Shown: positions 25,222 through 35,849 of the stretch, in pieces
Layout: each line of letters opens with the position of its first letter
How positions within the stretch are numbered: position 1 is the first letter of the stretch
NCBI RefSeq assembly: GCF_040207875.1
Contig: NZ_CP157942.1
Location: 62,001-126,000, forward strand
Reading direction: 5' to 3'
Origin: Wolbachia endosymbiont of Armadillidium arcangelii
GTDB lineage: Bacteria > Pseudomonadota > Alphaproteobacteria > Rickettsiales > Anaplasmataceae
Length of the DNA stretch: 64,000 bases
Notes under the pieces: model-generated
The model's database searches: none
The model's input: only the letters and a program-made list of their open reading frames with translations
What the model was told of the DNA's origin: nothing
Position numbers and translations under genes: made by a program

Positions 25222-26426
25222 ATAAACTGTGTCAAACTGCATTTTTAATTCAACTCAATTTTCAATCTGTTGGGAAAGAAAATATCGAGCTGAGATATAG
25301 TCAATGCCCAATCATGTACAGGCATAGTCCATTTCTCCTCCACTTTCTTTATAGCACAATATACCTGTTTATACAAGGCATTTATGCTAGTAAATGAGCC
25401 CTTGGTTTTGGTGAATTTCCTAATTTGCCTATGTAGCCCCTCTATGGGATTAGTAGTATAGATTATCCTCCTAACTGGGTCGGAATACTTAAAATAACCA
25501 GATAGGTTTTCCCAATTATTCTGCCAAGATTATAGGGTACTTTGTGCCCCATTTTTCATCTAATTCCAACAGATAATTCTCGGCAATTTCCTTACTTGAA
25601 GCTTTTCTTTAAATCACTCAAAAAACTCTTTACTAGCTACATACTTCAGTGAGTTACGTATCTGATGCACTATACACATTCTGCATTAGGGAACACACCG
25701 TTTATTGCTGCAGGAAAGCTTTTTAGCCCATCTACACATGCAATTAGAATATCTTCCACTCCTCTCTCTTTGAGATCATTTAGTACTCCCAACCAGAACT
25801 TCACTTTCAGCTAAATAAAACTTCTTTTCTGCCATTTTGCTAATATATTATACATACATTTACTTACACAACTCCTTAAAAAACCATGAAAACTATCGGA
25901 TATACAGACTGCAGCGGACGACTACGCCATTCGTTGATTACTGTTTGTCAGTAATACTTGATATCTCTGCCGCCGATATTTTGTGATCGTAAATTTCCTC
26001 AATATGTGACGCTATATCTCCATGCCACTGGCAAATGTGCTTAAGACCTTTGCTTCAAGTTCTGTTGTTTGTCTTTTTCTAACTATTTGGGGTTCAAAGC
26101 TTCCTTCCCTGTCTCTAGGTGTTAACAACTCAAATGAGTTGTACGTAAAGTTTTTCCCATTTCTTCGATTATTTTCTTCGCTTTCACCAGACAAGTGGTG
26201 TTCTATTTCACCTTCTAGACTCGCCTCCAGCAGCTTTTTTATAAATGGTGTTAATGCTCCCTCCTTTCCTGTCAACGGTCTTCCTTCTCGTATAGACGAC
26301 AGGTTTCTAATTCTTTATAATCTACCAAACCGGTAGTTTTATTTACTTGACTCATGTCAAACCTCCGTTTTTTTATATCAATTATATTTTTATTTCTTGG
26401 TTTGACACAGTTTATTTAACACTCCC
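25211..26426 (-). mobile_element. IS256-family element, decayed
   Basis: Terminal inverted repeats GGGAGTGTTAAATAAACTGT and its inverse at 26407-26426. The length is 1216 bp. The transposase inside is broken by several frameshifts. It truncates the radC fragment on its left side. Confidence 0.8.
25215..26355 (-). pseudogene. IS256 (mutator-type) transposase, multiple frameshifts
   Basis: The N-terminal part begins MSQVNKTTGLVDYKELE (ATG at 26355), then shifts frame to GKEGALTPFIKKLLEASLEG, continues EIEHHLSGESEENNRRNGKN, a hallmark of IS256 transposases, and SFEPQIVRKRQ. Later segments are scrambled by further frame breaks down to about 25300. Not functional. Confidence 0.8.
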
Positions 26427-26971
26427 GGAAAGAATGTTGTCGATATTTTTGACATCACGTCTAAATGGCCAGAACCCCTTTCAAAAGCTACAGAATCTAG
26501 TAGCTGTCACTGCTTAGTTCTTTATTCATTCTCACAATCCGTGAACGGTTACTTTCCCACTCTGGTTTCGACAACCTTTTGGAATTCTTCTATTGTCAGA
26601 CCTGTTAGATCTCGAAAATTCCTCGGATGTTCTTTTAGATTATTAAGCTCATTTTACCTCACTTTTTCTTGCTCTTTATATAACCATTTCTCCTCTTTTG
26701 CAGCAGGTCTTTTGCTGCAGTTTTCAATTGCCCAAAATTTATGAATGATGAACCGCCTCTTCCTTTTCTGTTTTTATTGATACCTCTTTTGCCATTTCAT
26801 TGAAAAATTTGTTGAGGTCTTTTGATAGGCAAGTTATTTTATTCATCGTTACTTCTCTCACTAAAAACATATCTGTGAGAACTTGTTATTCTATCTCCTC
26901 ATATCTTTTTCCTTAATTTGACTCCTATGCTTTTTTAAACATTCCCATTTTGAAAATAGTTTAAACGAACT
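26427..26971 (-). other. decayed transposase and coding debris
   Basis: No intact gene. The minus strand holds short broken frames: MNKITCLSKDLNKFFNEMAK from 26846, and a piece with FRDLTGLTIEEFQKVVETR that resembles the N-terminus of the IS5-type transposase at 29089 (LTGLKVEEFQKIVKK). The region is IS wreckage downstream of mrp. Confidence 0.5.
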
Positions 26972-28003
26972 TTATAGACTGCATACAAAAGACCTAACAT
27001 CTTTAGCAATGCCTTCATAAATCGCTACTAAATCCTCACTTAGCATTGAAGGATCTCCACAATCAGAAGCACTACATATTTGTGGATCTAGAGGAATTCT
27101 GCCCAAGAGTTTTATTCTTAGCTCTTCAGACATTTTTTTTGCACCGTCTTTTCCAAATATGTGTATTTTTGAATTGTCTTGAACAAAATAGCTCATATTT
27201 TCCACAATGCCAATAATTGGCACGCTGAGCTTTGTGAACATATCATAAATTTTTCGTGCATCAACTAAAGCAAGCTCCTGTGGAGTTGAAACTATTATTG
27301 CCCCAGTTAAACTAAAATTCTCCATCAGACTTAAATGCACATCGCCGGTTCCAGGTGGTGTATCAATGATTAAATATTCTGTATCAGACCACTTTGTTCC
27401 CATTAGCAAGTTGTAAAGTGCTTTTGTGATCATAGGTCCACGCCATATTGCTGCGCAGTCTTTATCGATAAAATAGCCAATTGAAATAGTATAGAGTCCA
27501 TACTTCTCTATAGGCATTGCTTTGCCACTCTGTATTTCTGGTTTTAATTTTTCAGTGTCCAGCATTTTAGGAATCGAAGGACCATATATATCTGCATCAA
27601 CCAGTGCAACTTTATGTTTTAATTCTGCCAACGAGAGAGCCAGGTTTAGTGCAACCGTAGATTTACCCACACCTCCTTTACCAGAGGCAACAACAATTAT
27701 ATTTTCCACTCCTTCAATATGAAGTTTAGCTTTTTGCTGCCCAGCTTGCTTTTGACCAGCAGCAACCACGGTTACTTTCCCTACTCCTGGTATAGCTTTA
27801 ACAGCTTTCTCACAATTTCTTCTTAATTCTTCATTTGCCTGTGTGTTACCAGAAATCTCAAGCGCAAAACCAACATCTCTACCTTTTATGATGATTGAGG
27901 GTATTATACCAAGAGCGATTACATTTTTACCACTTTTTTGCTCTATGACTTTTTTTAAGCTCTCTCTTACGATCTTCTCATTAATCATTGTAGATTTTTC
28001 CAT
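26972..28003 (-). CDS. mrp: Mrp/ApbC-type iron-sulfur carrier ATPase
   Basis: 343 residues. The N-terminal MIP18-like domain (about 1-85) is followed by a ParA/MinD-type P-loop ATPase with the deviant Walker A GKGGVGKST near residue 110, VDADIYGPS and DTPPGTGD. The family binds and transfers Fe-S clusters in the cytoplasm. The region after ENMSYF, where many homologues carry a CPxC cluster-binding motif, reads VQDNSKIHIFG and lacks cysteines. Variants without these cysteines exist in alphaproteobacteria, so this may be lineage-typical. Confidence 0.92.
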   Translation of the reverse strand: MEKSTMINEKIVRESLKKVIEQKSGKNVIALGIIPSIIIKGRDVGFALEISGNTQANEELRRNCEKAVKAIPGVGKVTVVAAGQKQAGQQKAKLHIEGVENIIVVASGKGGVGKSTVALNLALSLAELKHKVALVDADIYGPSIPKMLDTEKLKPEIQSGKAMPIEKYGLYTISIGYFIDKDCAAIWRGPMITKALYNLLMGTKWSDTEYLIIDTPPGTGDVHLSLMENFSLTGAIIVSTPQELALVDARKIYDMFTKLSVPIIGIVENMSYFVQDNSKIHIFGKDGAKKMSEELRIKLLGRIPLDPQICSASDCGDPSMLSEDLVAIYEGIAKDVRSFVCSL

Positions 28004-29011
28004 AACATATGATAGAATTTCTTCTATCAGTGTATACTAACATAAACTGCACTTACTTTAAAATGGGGCTATAAGAAATATGTTGAATCACAAAAACTTA
28101 ACACAAAAACAACGAATTTTGTATTTTCAATTAAGAAAGGCCATACGGAATAAAAGGAGCATCAGTAATATCCTGGAATCAGCTTCAAAGAATGATTTAC
28201 TAAAAGTTCTTACAATCGGATACATCACACGATTTCCAAGAGGTGGTGGACGCACTTTAACACTACTTAGCTTAGCCATATTCAAATGTAATGATGAATG
28301 TATTAATTCTATTTTAACATATTCTCAAAATAACAGTATACTGCAAGAGATTATTAATATTGAAAATATGATAGAATATCAAGGTAGTCTGATTTATACC
28401 CTAACATCGCTTGGCTTTGCTATACATCAAAACAAGGAAAGATATATTAATACTATTTTAATAAAAGCTCAGGAAAGTGGTATACTACAAGACATTCTTG
28501 CTGCTAGAAATATTATAAAGCTAAATATTATAGCATATGCTTTAGCACCACTTAGTTTTGCTATTTATCAAGGTAATAACGAATGTATCAATTCTATTTT
28601 AGAACAAGCTCAAAATAATGGTATGCTGCAAGGCGTTTTTGCTACTGAAAATATTGTAACACGGTTTTTAGATCGTCTTACATACATTTTTACACCGCTT
28701 AGCTTTGCTATATATGAAAGTAATAAAGAATGTTTTAATGCAATTTTAACAATCGCCAAGAATAATGGTATATCGCAAGATATTCTTAACAATCGGACGT
28801 ACATTTTAACATTGCTTGGTCTTGCTATATATAGAAACATCAATGAAAATGAACATGTTAATTCTATTTTAATGCAAGCTCAAAATAATGGTACACTGCA
28901 AGAAATTCTGGTTGCTAAAAATATTGTACATTCTCCAAGTGGTTGGATGTACAACTTAACATCACTTGGATTTGCTATACATGAAGGTAATCATGAACAT
29001 GTTAATTCTAT

Positions 29012-29984
29012 AGACCCCCTGCGAAAGTAGAGAAAAAGGAAGAGAGAGATAAAAAAGGATGTAAAATAATAAATTTAGCAGAGGTAAAATGACAATAAGT
29101 TACGAAAAAATAGCAAAAACACCTTATATCTTTTACCAACTAACAGGGTTAAAAGTAGAAGAATTTCAAAAAATAGTGAAAAAAGTTAGGCAAGAGTGGG
29201 AAAGGATAGAAAAAGAGAAGAAATGCCATGGAAGGAAATCACGCATTGGAACATTAGAAGATAAAATTTTATGTGTATTGATTTATTATAGAACTTATAT
29301 AACTCATCCATTTTTAGGTTATTTGTTTAATTTGCACAACTCCAATATTTGCCGGCTATTGAAAAGAATGGAACCGTTACTAGCTAGAAAAATTACGATC
29401 AAGAAGGATAGAGCAATGACACCAGAGAAGATACTAAAGGTTTTAGCAGATGTTACAGAGCAGTCGATACAAAGACCTAAAGATGTTAAGAAACGAAAGA
29501 AATCCTATTCAGGGAAGAAAAGGTCTAACACAATAAAGACTGAAATTATTATAGAAGAAACTGGGAAAATTTTGTCTGTGTCAAAATCACATAGAGGTAG
29601 AGTGCACGATTTTCTCATAAGAAAACAGGAAAAGTTTCTTTCAACTAATAGCATAAAATATGCTGATTCTGGTTATCAAGGTTGGCAAAAGTTGCAGAGT
29701 AACGTTTTGATACCGTATAAAAAATATCGCAAAAAGCTACTAACAGCAGAGCAAAAGGAGCATAATCAGAAGCTTGCATCGTTTAGGATGAGAGTAGAAA
29801 ATAAGATACGGGAGATCAAGATTTTCAAGATTATGTCGCACGTTTACCGCAATTTTCAGAAGAAACTTAATATGAGATTTAATATTATCTCTGCTATTAT
29901 TAATCTAAAGCATGCTTTTTAATTAGTTTCTGTTCCTACACTTTCTTACCCTATTTTGTTACTTACCCGTTTCGCAGGGGGTCT
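29012..29984 (+). mobile_element. IS5-family insertion sequence, intact
   Basis: 973 bp with inverted ends AGACCCCCTGCGAAA and TTTCGCAGGGGGTCT, flanked by a TAT duplication (29009-29011 and 29985-29987). Removing the element and one TAT restores the host sequence TTCTATTTTAAT, which matches the equivalent position of a neighbouring repeat. This indicates a recent insertion. Confidence 0.93.
29089..29922 (+). CDS. IS5-family transposase
   Basis: 277 residues in one uninterrupted frame. The N-terminal region has a DDE_4-associated HTH (LTGLKVEEFQKIVKKVRQEW, SRIGTLEDKILCVLIYYRTY). Core segments are ADVTEQSIQRPKD (catalytic Asp), GRVHDFLI, and ADSGYQGWQ. The C-terminal FRMRVENKIREIKIFKIMSH carries the Glu. 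Because the frame and ends are intact, this copy may still be active. Confidence 0.9.
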   Translation: MTISYEKIAKTPYIFYQLTGLKVEEFQKIVKKVRQEWERIEKEKKCHGRKSRIGTLEDKILCVLIYYRTYITHPFLGYLFNLHNSNICRLLKRMEPLLARKITIKKDRAMTPEKILKVLADVTEQSIQRPKDVKKRKKSYSGKKRSNTIKTEIIIEETGKILSVSKSHRGRVHDFLIRKQEKFLSTNSIKYADSGYQGWQKLQSNVLIPYKKYRKKLLTAEQKEHNQKLASFRMRVENKIREIKIFKIMSHVYRNFQKKLNMRFNIISAIINLKHAF

Positions 29985-30477
29985 TATTTTAATACAAGCT
30001 CAAAATAGTGGTATATTGCAAAATGTTCTTGCTGCTAAAAATACTGTACATTCTCCAGATGGTTGGACGTATAGCTTAACATCACTTGGCTTTGCTATAC
30101 ATGAAGGTAATCATGCACATATTAATTCGATTTTAATTCAGGCTCAAAATAGTGGTTTATTGCAAGATGTGATGTTCTTGATAATCACAATGCTGCAATA
30201 TCTCCAACTGGTCAGAGGTACAGCTTAACACCACTTGGCCTTGCTATATGTAAAGGTAATATTAAATGTATTAATTCTATTCTAGTACGAATTAATGACA
30301 TACCGCAATACATCTATGCTACTTTTCAACCAACTGCAGCGATTAATAAAAGAAATGTTAGGAGTGCATTAGATGATGTATCTATTTTCCCCAAACGTGT
30401 CAGACTGCAAGAAAATATCAGAACTTAATTAGTATCCGTTTATCAGGATGGCAAAAAAGAACAGTGTCCATAACGTC

Positions 30478-30501
30478 ATGCCAGTGCCCAGACACTGGCA
30501 T
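30478..30501. repeat. palindromic repeat downstream of typA
   Basis: A 24-nt inverted repeat: ATGCCAGTG, loop CCCAGA, CACTGGCAT. The identical sequence occurs at 33198-33221, and inverted with one loop change at 19810-19833. It lies 25 nt past the typA stop and might act as a transcript-end hairpin. Confidence 0.7.
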
Positions 30502-30525
30502 CCAGCTTTTTATCAGAAACGTTGA

Positions 30526-32355
30526 TTACTCTTTATTCTTCGCCCTTCCTGCACGCTTACGTTCATTAGGGTCGAGGAACTTCTTGCGCAGACGTATAGA
30601 TTTTGGAGTCACTTCCACCAACTCATCATCGTCTATATACGCTATCATATCCTCCAGTGTCATTATCTTTGGCGGAGTGAGTTTTATAGCTTCATCACTA
30701 CCTGAAGCTCTCACGTTGGTTAATTGTTTACCTTTTAGCACGTTTATCTCTAAATCATTGTCACGGCTATGCTGACCGACAATCATGCCACAATATACCT
30801 TATCCTGTGGCTTAATAAACATAATTCCCCTATCTTGCAGATTGAAAATTGCATATGCTACTGCTTCCCCTTTATCCGTTGAAATTAAAACCCCATTGCG
30901 CCTTCCAGAGACAGAACCTTTATGTGGAGCATAACTGTGAAATAAACGGTTGATTATACCAGTGCCGCGAGAATCAGTTAAAAATTCTCCTTGATAACCA
31001 ATCAGTCCCCTTGATGGTACTAAAAACGTTAACCTCGTTCTACCGTTGCCAGAAGGTCTCATGTCAGTTACTTCACCTTTTCGAAAGCTGAGTTTTTCCA
31101 TGATGATTCCACTGTACTCATCATCTACGTCAATTACTACTTCCTCTATAGGCTCAAGTTTTTTGCCATCCTCCTCTTTGAATAGCACTCGAGGGCGTGA
31201 AACAGAAAGCTCAAAACCTTCTCTTCTCATATTTTCAATCAGCACTCCAAGCTGCAATTCACCGCGTCCACCTACTTCAAATGCCTCGCCACTTGGCGCC
31301 AAAGTTACAGTAATTGCAACATTTGTTTCTGCTTCTGCATATAAACGATCCTTTATAACAGTTGAGGTAAGTTTTGTTCCCTCTTGCCCAGCAAAAGGTG
31401 AGTCATTAACGCTTATAGTAATCGCCATCGTTGGCGGATCAACTGGAGTTGAGCTGACTGCAGTTATAACTTCTGGTGCTGCTATAGTGTCTGAAACCGA
31501 AGCTTTCTCAAGTCCTGCAATGGCAATTATGTCACCTGCTACAGCCCGCTCTACCGGAATGCGTTTTAAGCCAGAAAATGAGAGTAACTTAGTTAATCTT
31601 CCACGCTCAATTACTTTACCATCCAGATCAAGTACCTTAAGATCTGAGTTAACTTGCGCAATTCCTTGATAAACTTTTCCTGTTAATATTCTGCCAAGAA
31701 ACTTATCGGACTCAAGTAAAGTAACTAGCATAGCAAAAGGTGCATTTTGGTCGTAAACGGAAGGTTTTATGTAATCTATCACCGTTGAAAATAATGGGCT
31801 TAAATCTTTTCTCTCATCAGATAGCTCCTTAGCACACCAACCATTTCTACCTGAAGCATACAATACTGGAAAATCAAGCTGCTCGTTGGTTGCATCAAGG
31901 TTAAAAAATAACTCATATATTTCATTTAGTACTTCATCAATTCTGCTGTCTGGTCGATCAACCTTATTGATTATTACAATCGGTTTTAAATTTGCTTTTA
32001 GTGCTTTTGACAACACAAACTTAGTCTGTGGCATTGGACCTTCTGCAGCATCAACCAGTAGTAACACGCCATCTGCCATGCAGAGCACCCTTTCCACTTC
32101 TCCACCGAAGTCCGCATGTCCTGGTGTATCAATAATATTTATTTTTTCATCACCCCACATTATTGATGTGCATTTTGCAAGTATTGTAATCCCACGTTCA
32201 CGCTCTTGATCGCCACTATCCATCACTCGTTCTTGAACTTCTTGATTCTCACGAAACGTACCACTTTGTTTTAACATGTTATCAAGTAAAGTAGTTTTAC
32301 CGTGGTCAACGTGTGCAATTATTGCAATATTACGTATAGATTTAAATTCATTCAT
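30526..32355 (-). CDS. typA: TypA/BipA ribosome-associated GTPase
   Basis: 609 residues, full family length. GTPase motifs: G1 AHVDHGKTT near residue 14, DTPGHADFGGEV (G3), NKVDRPDSR (G4). EF-Tu domain 2-like, EF-G-like domains III/V (MRPSGNGRTRLTFLVPSRGL) and the BipA-specific C-terminal region (HKGSVSGRRNGVLISTDKG, CGMIVGQHSRDNDLEINVLK) follow. It binds 70S ribosomes or 50S precursors and supports ribosome assembly under stress. Stand-alone gene with intact frame. Confidence 0.95.
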   Translation of the reverse strand: MNEFKSIRNIAIIAHVDHGKTTLLDNMLKQSGTFRENQEVQERVMDSGDQERERGITILAKCTSIMWGDEKINIIDTPGHADFGGEVERVLCMADGVLLLVDAAEGPMPQTKFVLSKALKANLKPIVIINKVDRPDSRIDEVLNEIYELFFNLDATNEQLDFPVLYASGRNGWCAKELSDERKDLSPLFSTVIDYIKPSVYDQNAPFAMLVTLLESDKFLGRILTGKVYQGIAQVNSDLKVLDLDGKVIERGRLTKLLSFSGLKRIPVERAVAGDIIAIAGLEKASVSDTIAAPEVITAVSSTPVDPPTMAITISVNDSPFAGQEGTKLTSTVIKDRLYAEAETNVAITVTLAPSGEAFEVGGRGELQLGVLIENMRREGFELSVSRPRVLFKEEDGKKLEPIEEVVIDVDDEYSGIIMEKLSFRKGEVTDMRPSGNGRTRLTFLVPSRGLIGYQGEFLTDSRGTGIINRLFHSYAPHKGSVSGRRNGVLISTDKGEAVAYAIFNLQDRGIMFIKPQDKVYCGMIVGQHSRDNDLEINVLKGKQLTNVRASGSDEAIKLTPPKIMTLEDMIAYIDDDELVEVTPKSIRLRKKFLDPNERKRAGRAKNKE

Positions 32356-33430
32356 TTTCTATTATTTTAAAATTAATTTAGTAACAAGTATACATACAAT
32401 ATATTTAGAGTAAATAACTGATTAGTTAAGCGTCAGGTAATATATAGTAAATAATTAATTTATATGATTAAGGTTTCTAATATAGAAATATCACTATAGA
32501 GTGTGGCTAAAATATGATCACTGAATTAATACATGATCTCCTTGACTATTCTCCTGAACAAGCGAACGCTTTTTTGCAGTTATTTAGTACAGAAAAGTAA
32601 TGGGAGCTGCAGTATTATGCAGGAAAAGACTTTAAGAAGTCTCCTAAATAGGAGTTTCATGTTTAGCAGAAATTACACGGTATCTGTTCAGGGGAATGGC
32701 TAATGTGCAAATATTGAAACCTGTGCTCCCTTTCTTGTCATTCCAGTGCGTGACACTGGAATTGCATTGTTGTAAAGCAAGGTAAAGAATATGACTAGCA
32801 GAATGCTAACTTTCTAATCCGTAGGAACAAAAACTCCTTTACAAATTTCGTTAGTTCACTTATCATGACAATAAGGGTATTTATGACTCAAAACTTGTTT
32901 TTGACCTGCAGGCTCAATGACAAAAATTCAGTAAAAAACTTAGGGTACTTATTGGCGGATTACATAAAATTATAGCGGCTGCATGTCTTTTTTATTTTTT
33001 CTACATTCAGCCAAAACGCGCTTATTTTAAGCGTTAGCACATTATTACAGCGCCAGTTTAAATTATTATAGGGTCAAACTCACTACGTGGGGGTTCTTTT
33101 GCCTTTTTTGCAATTAGTAAATTTATTAATATTTATAGTTAGAGTAATTTAAGAGAGCCAGCGCATGAGGCACAGCTGCACGAACATTATCTGCAGGATG
33201 CCAGTGCCCAGACACTGGCATCCAGGAATTTTATTACGTTGGTAAGCACAAAAGTAGCTGCTTTATGTTAGAATACAGCGTTTCCAATGATTACGAAAAA
33301 GCTAGATTCCAGTACTGGAATGACATTAACTGATTTTCCTTTGAATTTCAGTTATGCAAGAAATATAATTAGCCTCTTTGGTTTCATTCCAGTGTCTGGT
33401 CACTGGCATGACATCTTCCTCCTAAGAAAC
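32356..33430. other. long intergenic region with repeats, no intact gene
   Basis: 1075 nt. A 28-codon ORF (32514-32600, plus, MITELIHDLLDYSPEQANAF) continues after its TAA as an open frame (ELQYYAGKDFKKSPK), so it looks like a decayed gene of unknown kind. Palindromic repeats lie at about 32740-32762, 33198-33221 and 33386-33409. The dispersed repeat copy 2 fills 32895-33221. Confidence 0.55.
32895..33221 (-). repeat. dispersed non-coding repeat with terminal palindrome (copy 2)
   Basis: Inverse copy of 19810-20118 with scattered substitutions. Shared landmarks are GTGCTAACGCTT, GCGCGTTTTGGCTGAATG and GACATGCAGCCGCTATAATT. It ends in the same palindrome (ATGCCAGTG / CACTGGCAT). The inverse placement about 13 kb apart makes inversion of the intervening region possible. 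Confidence 0.75.
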
Positions 33431-34510
33431 TCACTCAACTAACTCTTCTTGTTGAACTAATATGTAGCCAAATTCGCTCGCTTTTTTGATCAAATTTTTT
33501 ACAGTTCTATCTTTATAGCGTGTTTCATAGTATTCCATTCCTTTTTCTACATATTCCTGTCCGTATTTGAGCATACTATAAAATATGCATGCCATTTTTC
33601 TTGCAGTAGCTGTTATTGCTTTTGGTGCTCCTAGTCGTTTTTTCAATCTTCTGTAGTATGCACCCAACGTACTTTTACTATTTCCTACAGAATGAGCAGC
33701 TATTCGCAAAGCATTTGCAGCACGGTTAATGACTTTACGTGTTCTTGTATTAAACACTTTTTATTAGCAGGACTGAGTCCCAACCACGACGAAAAGTGCT
33801 TTTCTGTTGGCCATTTACTGTGGTTTATACCAACTTCTGAAATTATGGTTTGTATACTTAATACATCAAATCCAGGAATTTTAGTGAAATCCATACCAGT
33901 GATTCGTTGCAGTTCCTCATACAAAGCAAAGCTTGGCTTACTTTTGCTATTTTTATTCTTTTGCTTACTTAGCTGTTTGCTTTCACAAGACTTTGTTTCA
34001 AACGTTTTATAATAGGCTTCAATATTTCTATCACATTCTGCTATTTTTTCTTGATAAATATTATATAGTTCAAATTCTTGCTTTAGCGTGAATAAGTGTT
34101 CTTCTCTATAGTCACCAGCTAACGCTTTTGCAATAGTAGACTGATCATTTTTCATTCGCACGTCCCTGAATTCTGCTGATTTTTCAGAATCTCTTTCGCC
34201 TTCAATTATAGCTTCAATGATTTTCATACCAGTTATCCCAGTAATATGACTAATAACCTTGTGTAATTGTATATTCATTTGAATTAATGCCTTCTGCATA
34301 CGTAGAATATGTGTAGATGCACTTTCAGTGAGATTTCTGCGCTGCCGCACGTAACTGCGCAATACACACATCTGGCCTAAATGATCCATGAAGCAGTCCT
34401 TAGCTATGCAGTTGTTGGAGCCATTGGCAATCTTGAACGTCAGACTTCCTACCAGTTTACATGCCGTGCATTTACCAATCTTACCTCGAATTTGTATGAC
34501 TCAAGTATTT
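33431..34510 (-). pseudogene. IS110-family transposase remnant (large type)
   Basis: The minus strand encodes, in several frames, LESYKFEVRLVNARHV (about 34480), DHLGQMCVLRSYVRQRRNLT, a long middle region, the C-terminal transposase_20 region (ITGMDFTKIPGFDVLSIQTI, FSSWLGLSPANKK) and, after a frame break near 33740, the end ADALRIA-like segment through KRLGAPKAITATARKMACIF. The IS4/IS50-type element at 34516 cuts off the N-terminal DEDD part. Inactive. Confidence 0.82.
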
Positions 34511-34515
34511 GAAAT

Positions 34516-35678
34516 CTTACTATTACCCATAAGTATAAAGTTCAGTAGCAAGCCTCCATCCTTCTGATAAATCAAAGAGACGTCTCCATCCTTTCCAAAG
34601 GGTAATAGGTCCAGGTTCTGGGTCATTTTTTCTGGCTAAGTGGCCTCCAAGCTGAGCAATCCATGAAACAACCTCTTTTATAGTAGGAGTTACATTTGGG
34701 CATTTGTGTATTTTCGCGTATAAAACTTTCCACTCTTCTTCAGCTAATAAAGTAGTGTTGGATTGGTTCTTGCAATTGTTGTAATAAAAAAAATTCTCCA
34801 AGCAATAACACTCATAACCGTTAAATACCTCATTAATCTTTCTGCTGTTTCAAGTCTACATTCTTCAACTTTAAGGCCAGATTTTAAAATTTTATGAAGT
34901 ATCTCTATCTTCCATCTAAGACAATACCAACTAACCTTTTCAACTGCCTCATCAAAAGTATTAACAGGAAGATTCGTTAAAAGCATCCACTCTAGCGGAC
35001 TTGCTTCAGGAGGACAGAACACCATAAACTGCATAAAGTGGTAGGTTATATAACTCTTTATACCTTATGTGCCTTTTAGGCGGATCCATCATAAACTTCC
35101 CAAACTTAACCTCTAAACATGCTGTTCTTTTTGGCTTATTATCTCTAGCAGGGATTTCAATTTCTATTGTACCAATGCTAGAGAAGTCTTCAAAAAATTC
35201 CATAATTTTTGTTTATCGTTGGAAAATCTGGATTTTCTATTTATATCTCGATCTTTGGAAGCTCTTACTAAAACTGCTGAGTTAAGATTACGTGCAAGTT
35301 CAAAAAATTCATAAATATCTGCCTCTCTATCACATACAGTTATAGCTTCAGTTTTAGTTGAGTCTATATATGCTATCTGTTTTCCTTAGGCTTTCTAGCC
35401 ACTTTATACTTTCTTTATCTTCAATATGTGCTCTTTTACGATTCCTCTCTTTTAGCTCTTTGGCTTCTTCAGAAACAGGTGGTCTCGAGTAAATTTTTTA
35501 TTCCTAATGCCAAGCCTTCTGTACTAACAGCAAAAGCTGTATGCAGCATAACACCTTTACTACGTTTTCTTGAGATAATTCCCAACCCACTTGCCATTTT
35601 TATACCCTCAATATTTGCAAACTTTAATATTCTAATACTTTATTTATAAGTCCATTTATATTTGTGGGTAATAGTAAG
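34516..35678 (-). mobile_element. IS4-family (IS50/Tn5-like) element, decayed
   Basis: Ends are CTTACTATTACCCATAAGTA and the imperfect inverse at 35654-35678, giving about 1163 bp. It contains only a broken transposase. Its left flank is a large-type IS110 gene and its right flank a small-type IS110 gene, so the two flanks did not originally adjoin. Confidence 0.7.
34523..35600 (-). pseudogene. IS50/Tn5-like transposase, multiple frameshifts
   Basis: Fragments in order: MASGLGIISRKRSKGVMLHT and VSTEGLALGIKNLL (35600-35450), EFFEDFSSIGTIEIEIPARD, SPLEWMLLTNLPVNTFDEAV, the YREK signature YCLRWKIEILHKILK, and the C-terminal AQLGGHLARKNDPEPGPITL, which is typical of Tn5-type enzymes. At least four frame breaks. 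Confidence 0.8.
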
Positions 35679-35849
35679 TTCTAAAGTCACTAAAGAATTA
35701 GGTAAGATATCTGAGAACTTTTGACACAATTGTTGCCAACCAGAAGTATTATTGTCAAATTCGACAGCATTCTTCTGCTTGTGAACTGCAACAACATTTT
35801 TGAATTTTCCGATGTCAATGCCAATAAAATTTTGATAAGATGCAATCAT
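35679..35849 (-). pseudogene. IS110-family transposase N-terminus (small type)
   Basis: The frame MIASYQNFIGIDIGKFKNVV shows the DEDD-transposase start (GIDIGK, first catalytic Asp). It stays in family through NSLVTLELT and is then cut by the IS4/IS50-type terminus. It differs in type from the IS110 remnant at 33431-34510, so two IS110 elements are represented. Confidence 0.75.

Larger units (their letters stand above)
28080..30428 (+). pseudogene. ankyrin-like long-repeat protein, split by an IS5 element and a frameshift
   Basis: The gene encodes tandem repeats of about 47-48 residues with the core LTSLGFAIHEGNHEHVNSIL-xxAQNNG-xLQ, an ankyrin-like helix pair with an unusually long connector. 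About eight or nine repeats are visible. The 973-bp IS5 element at 29012-29984 splits it and joins back cleanly after removal of one TAT. A frame break near 30165 separates the last repeat (RYSLTPLGLAICKGNIKCIN) and the C-terminal tail ending at 30428. It has no family I can name beyond ankyrin-like. Confidence 0.75.
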
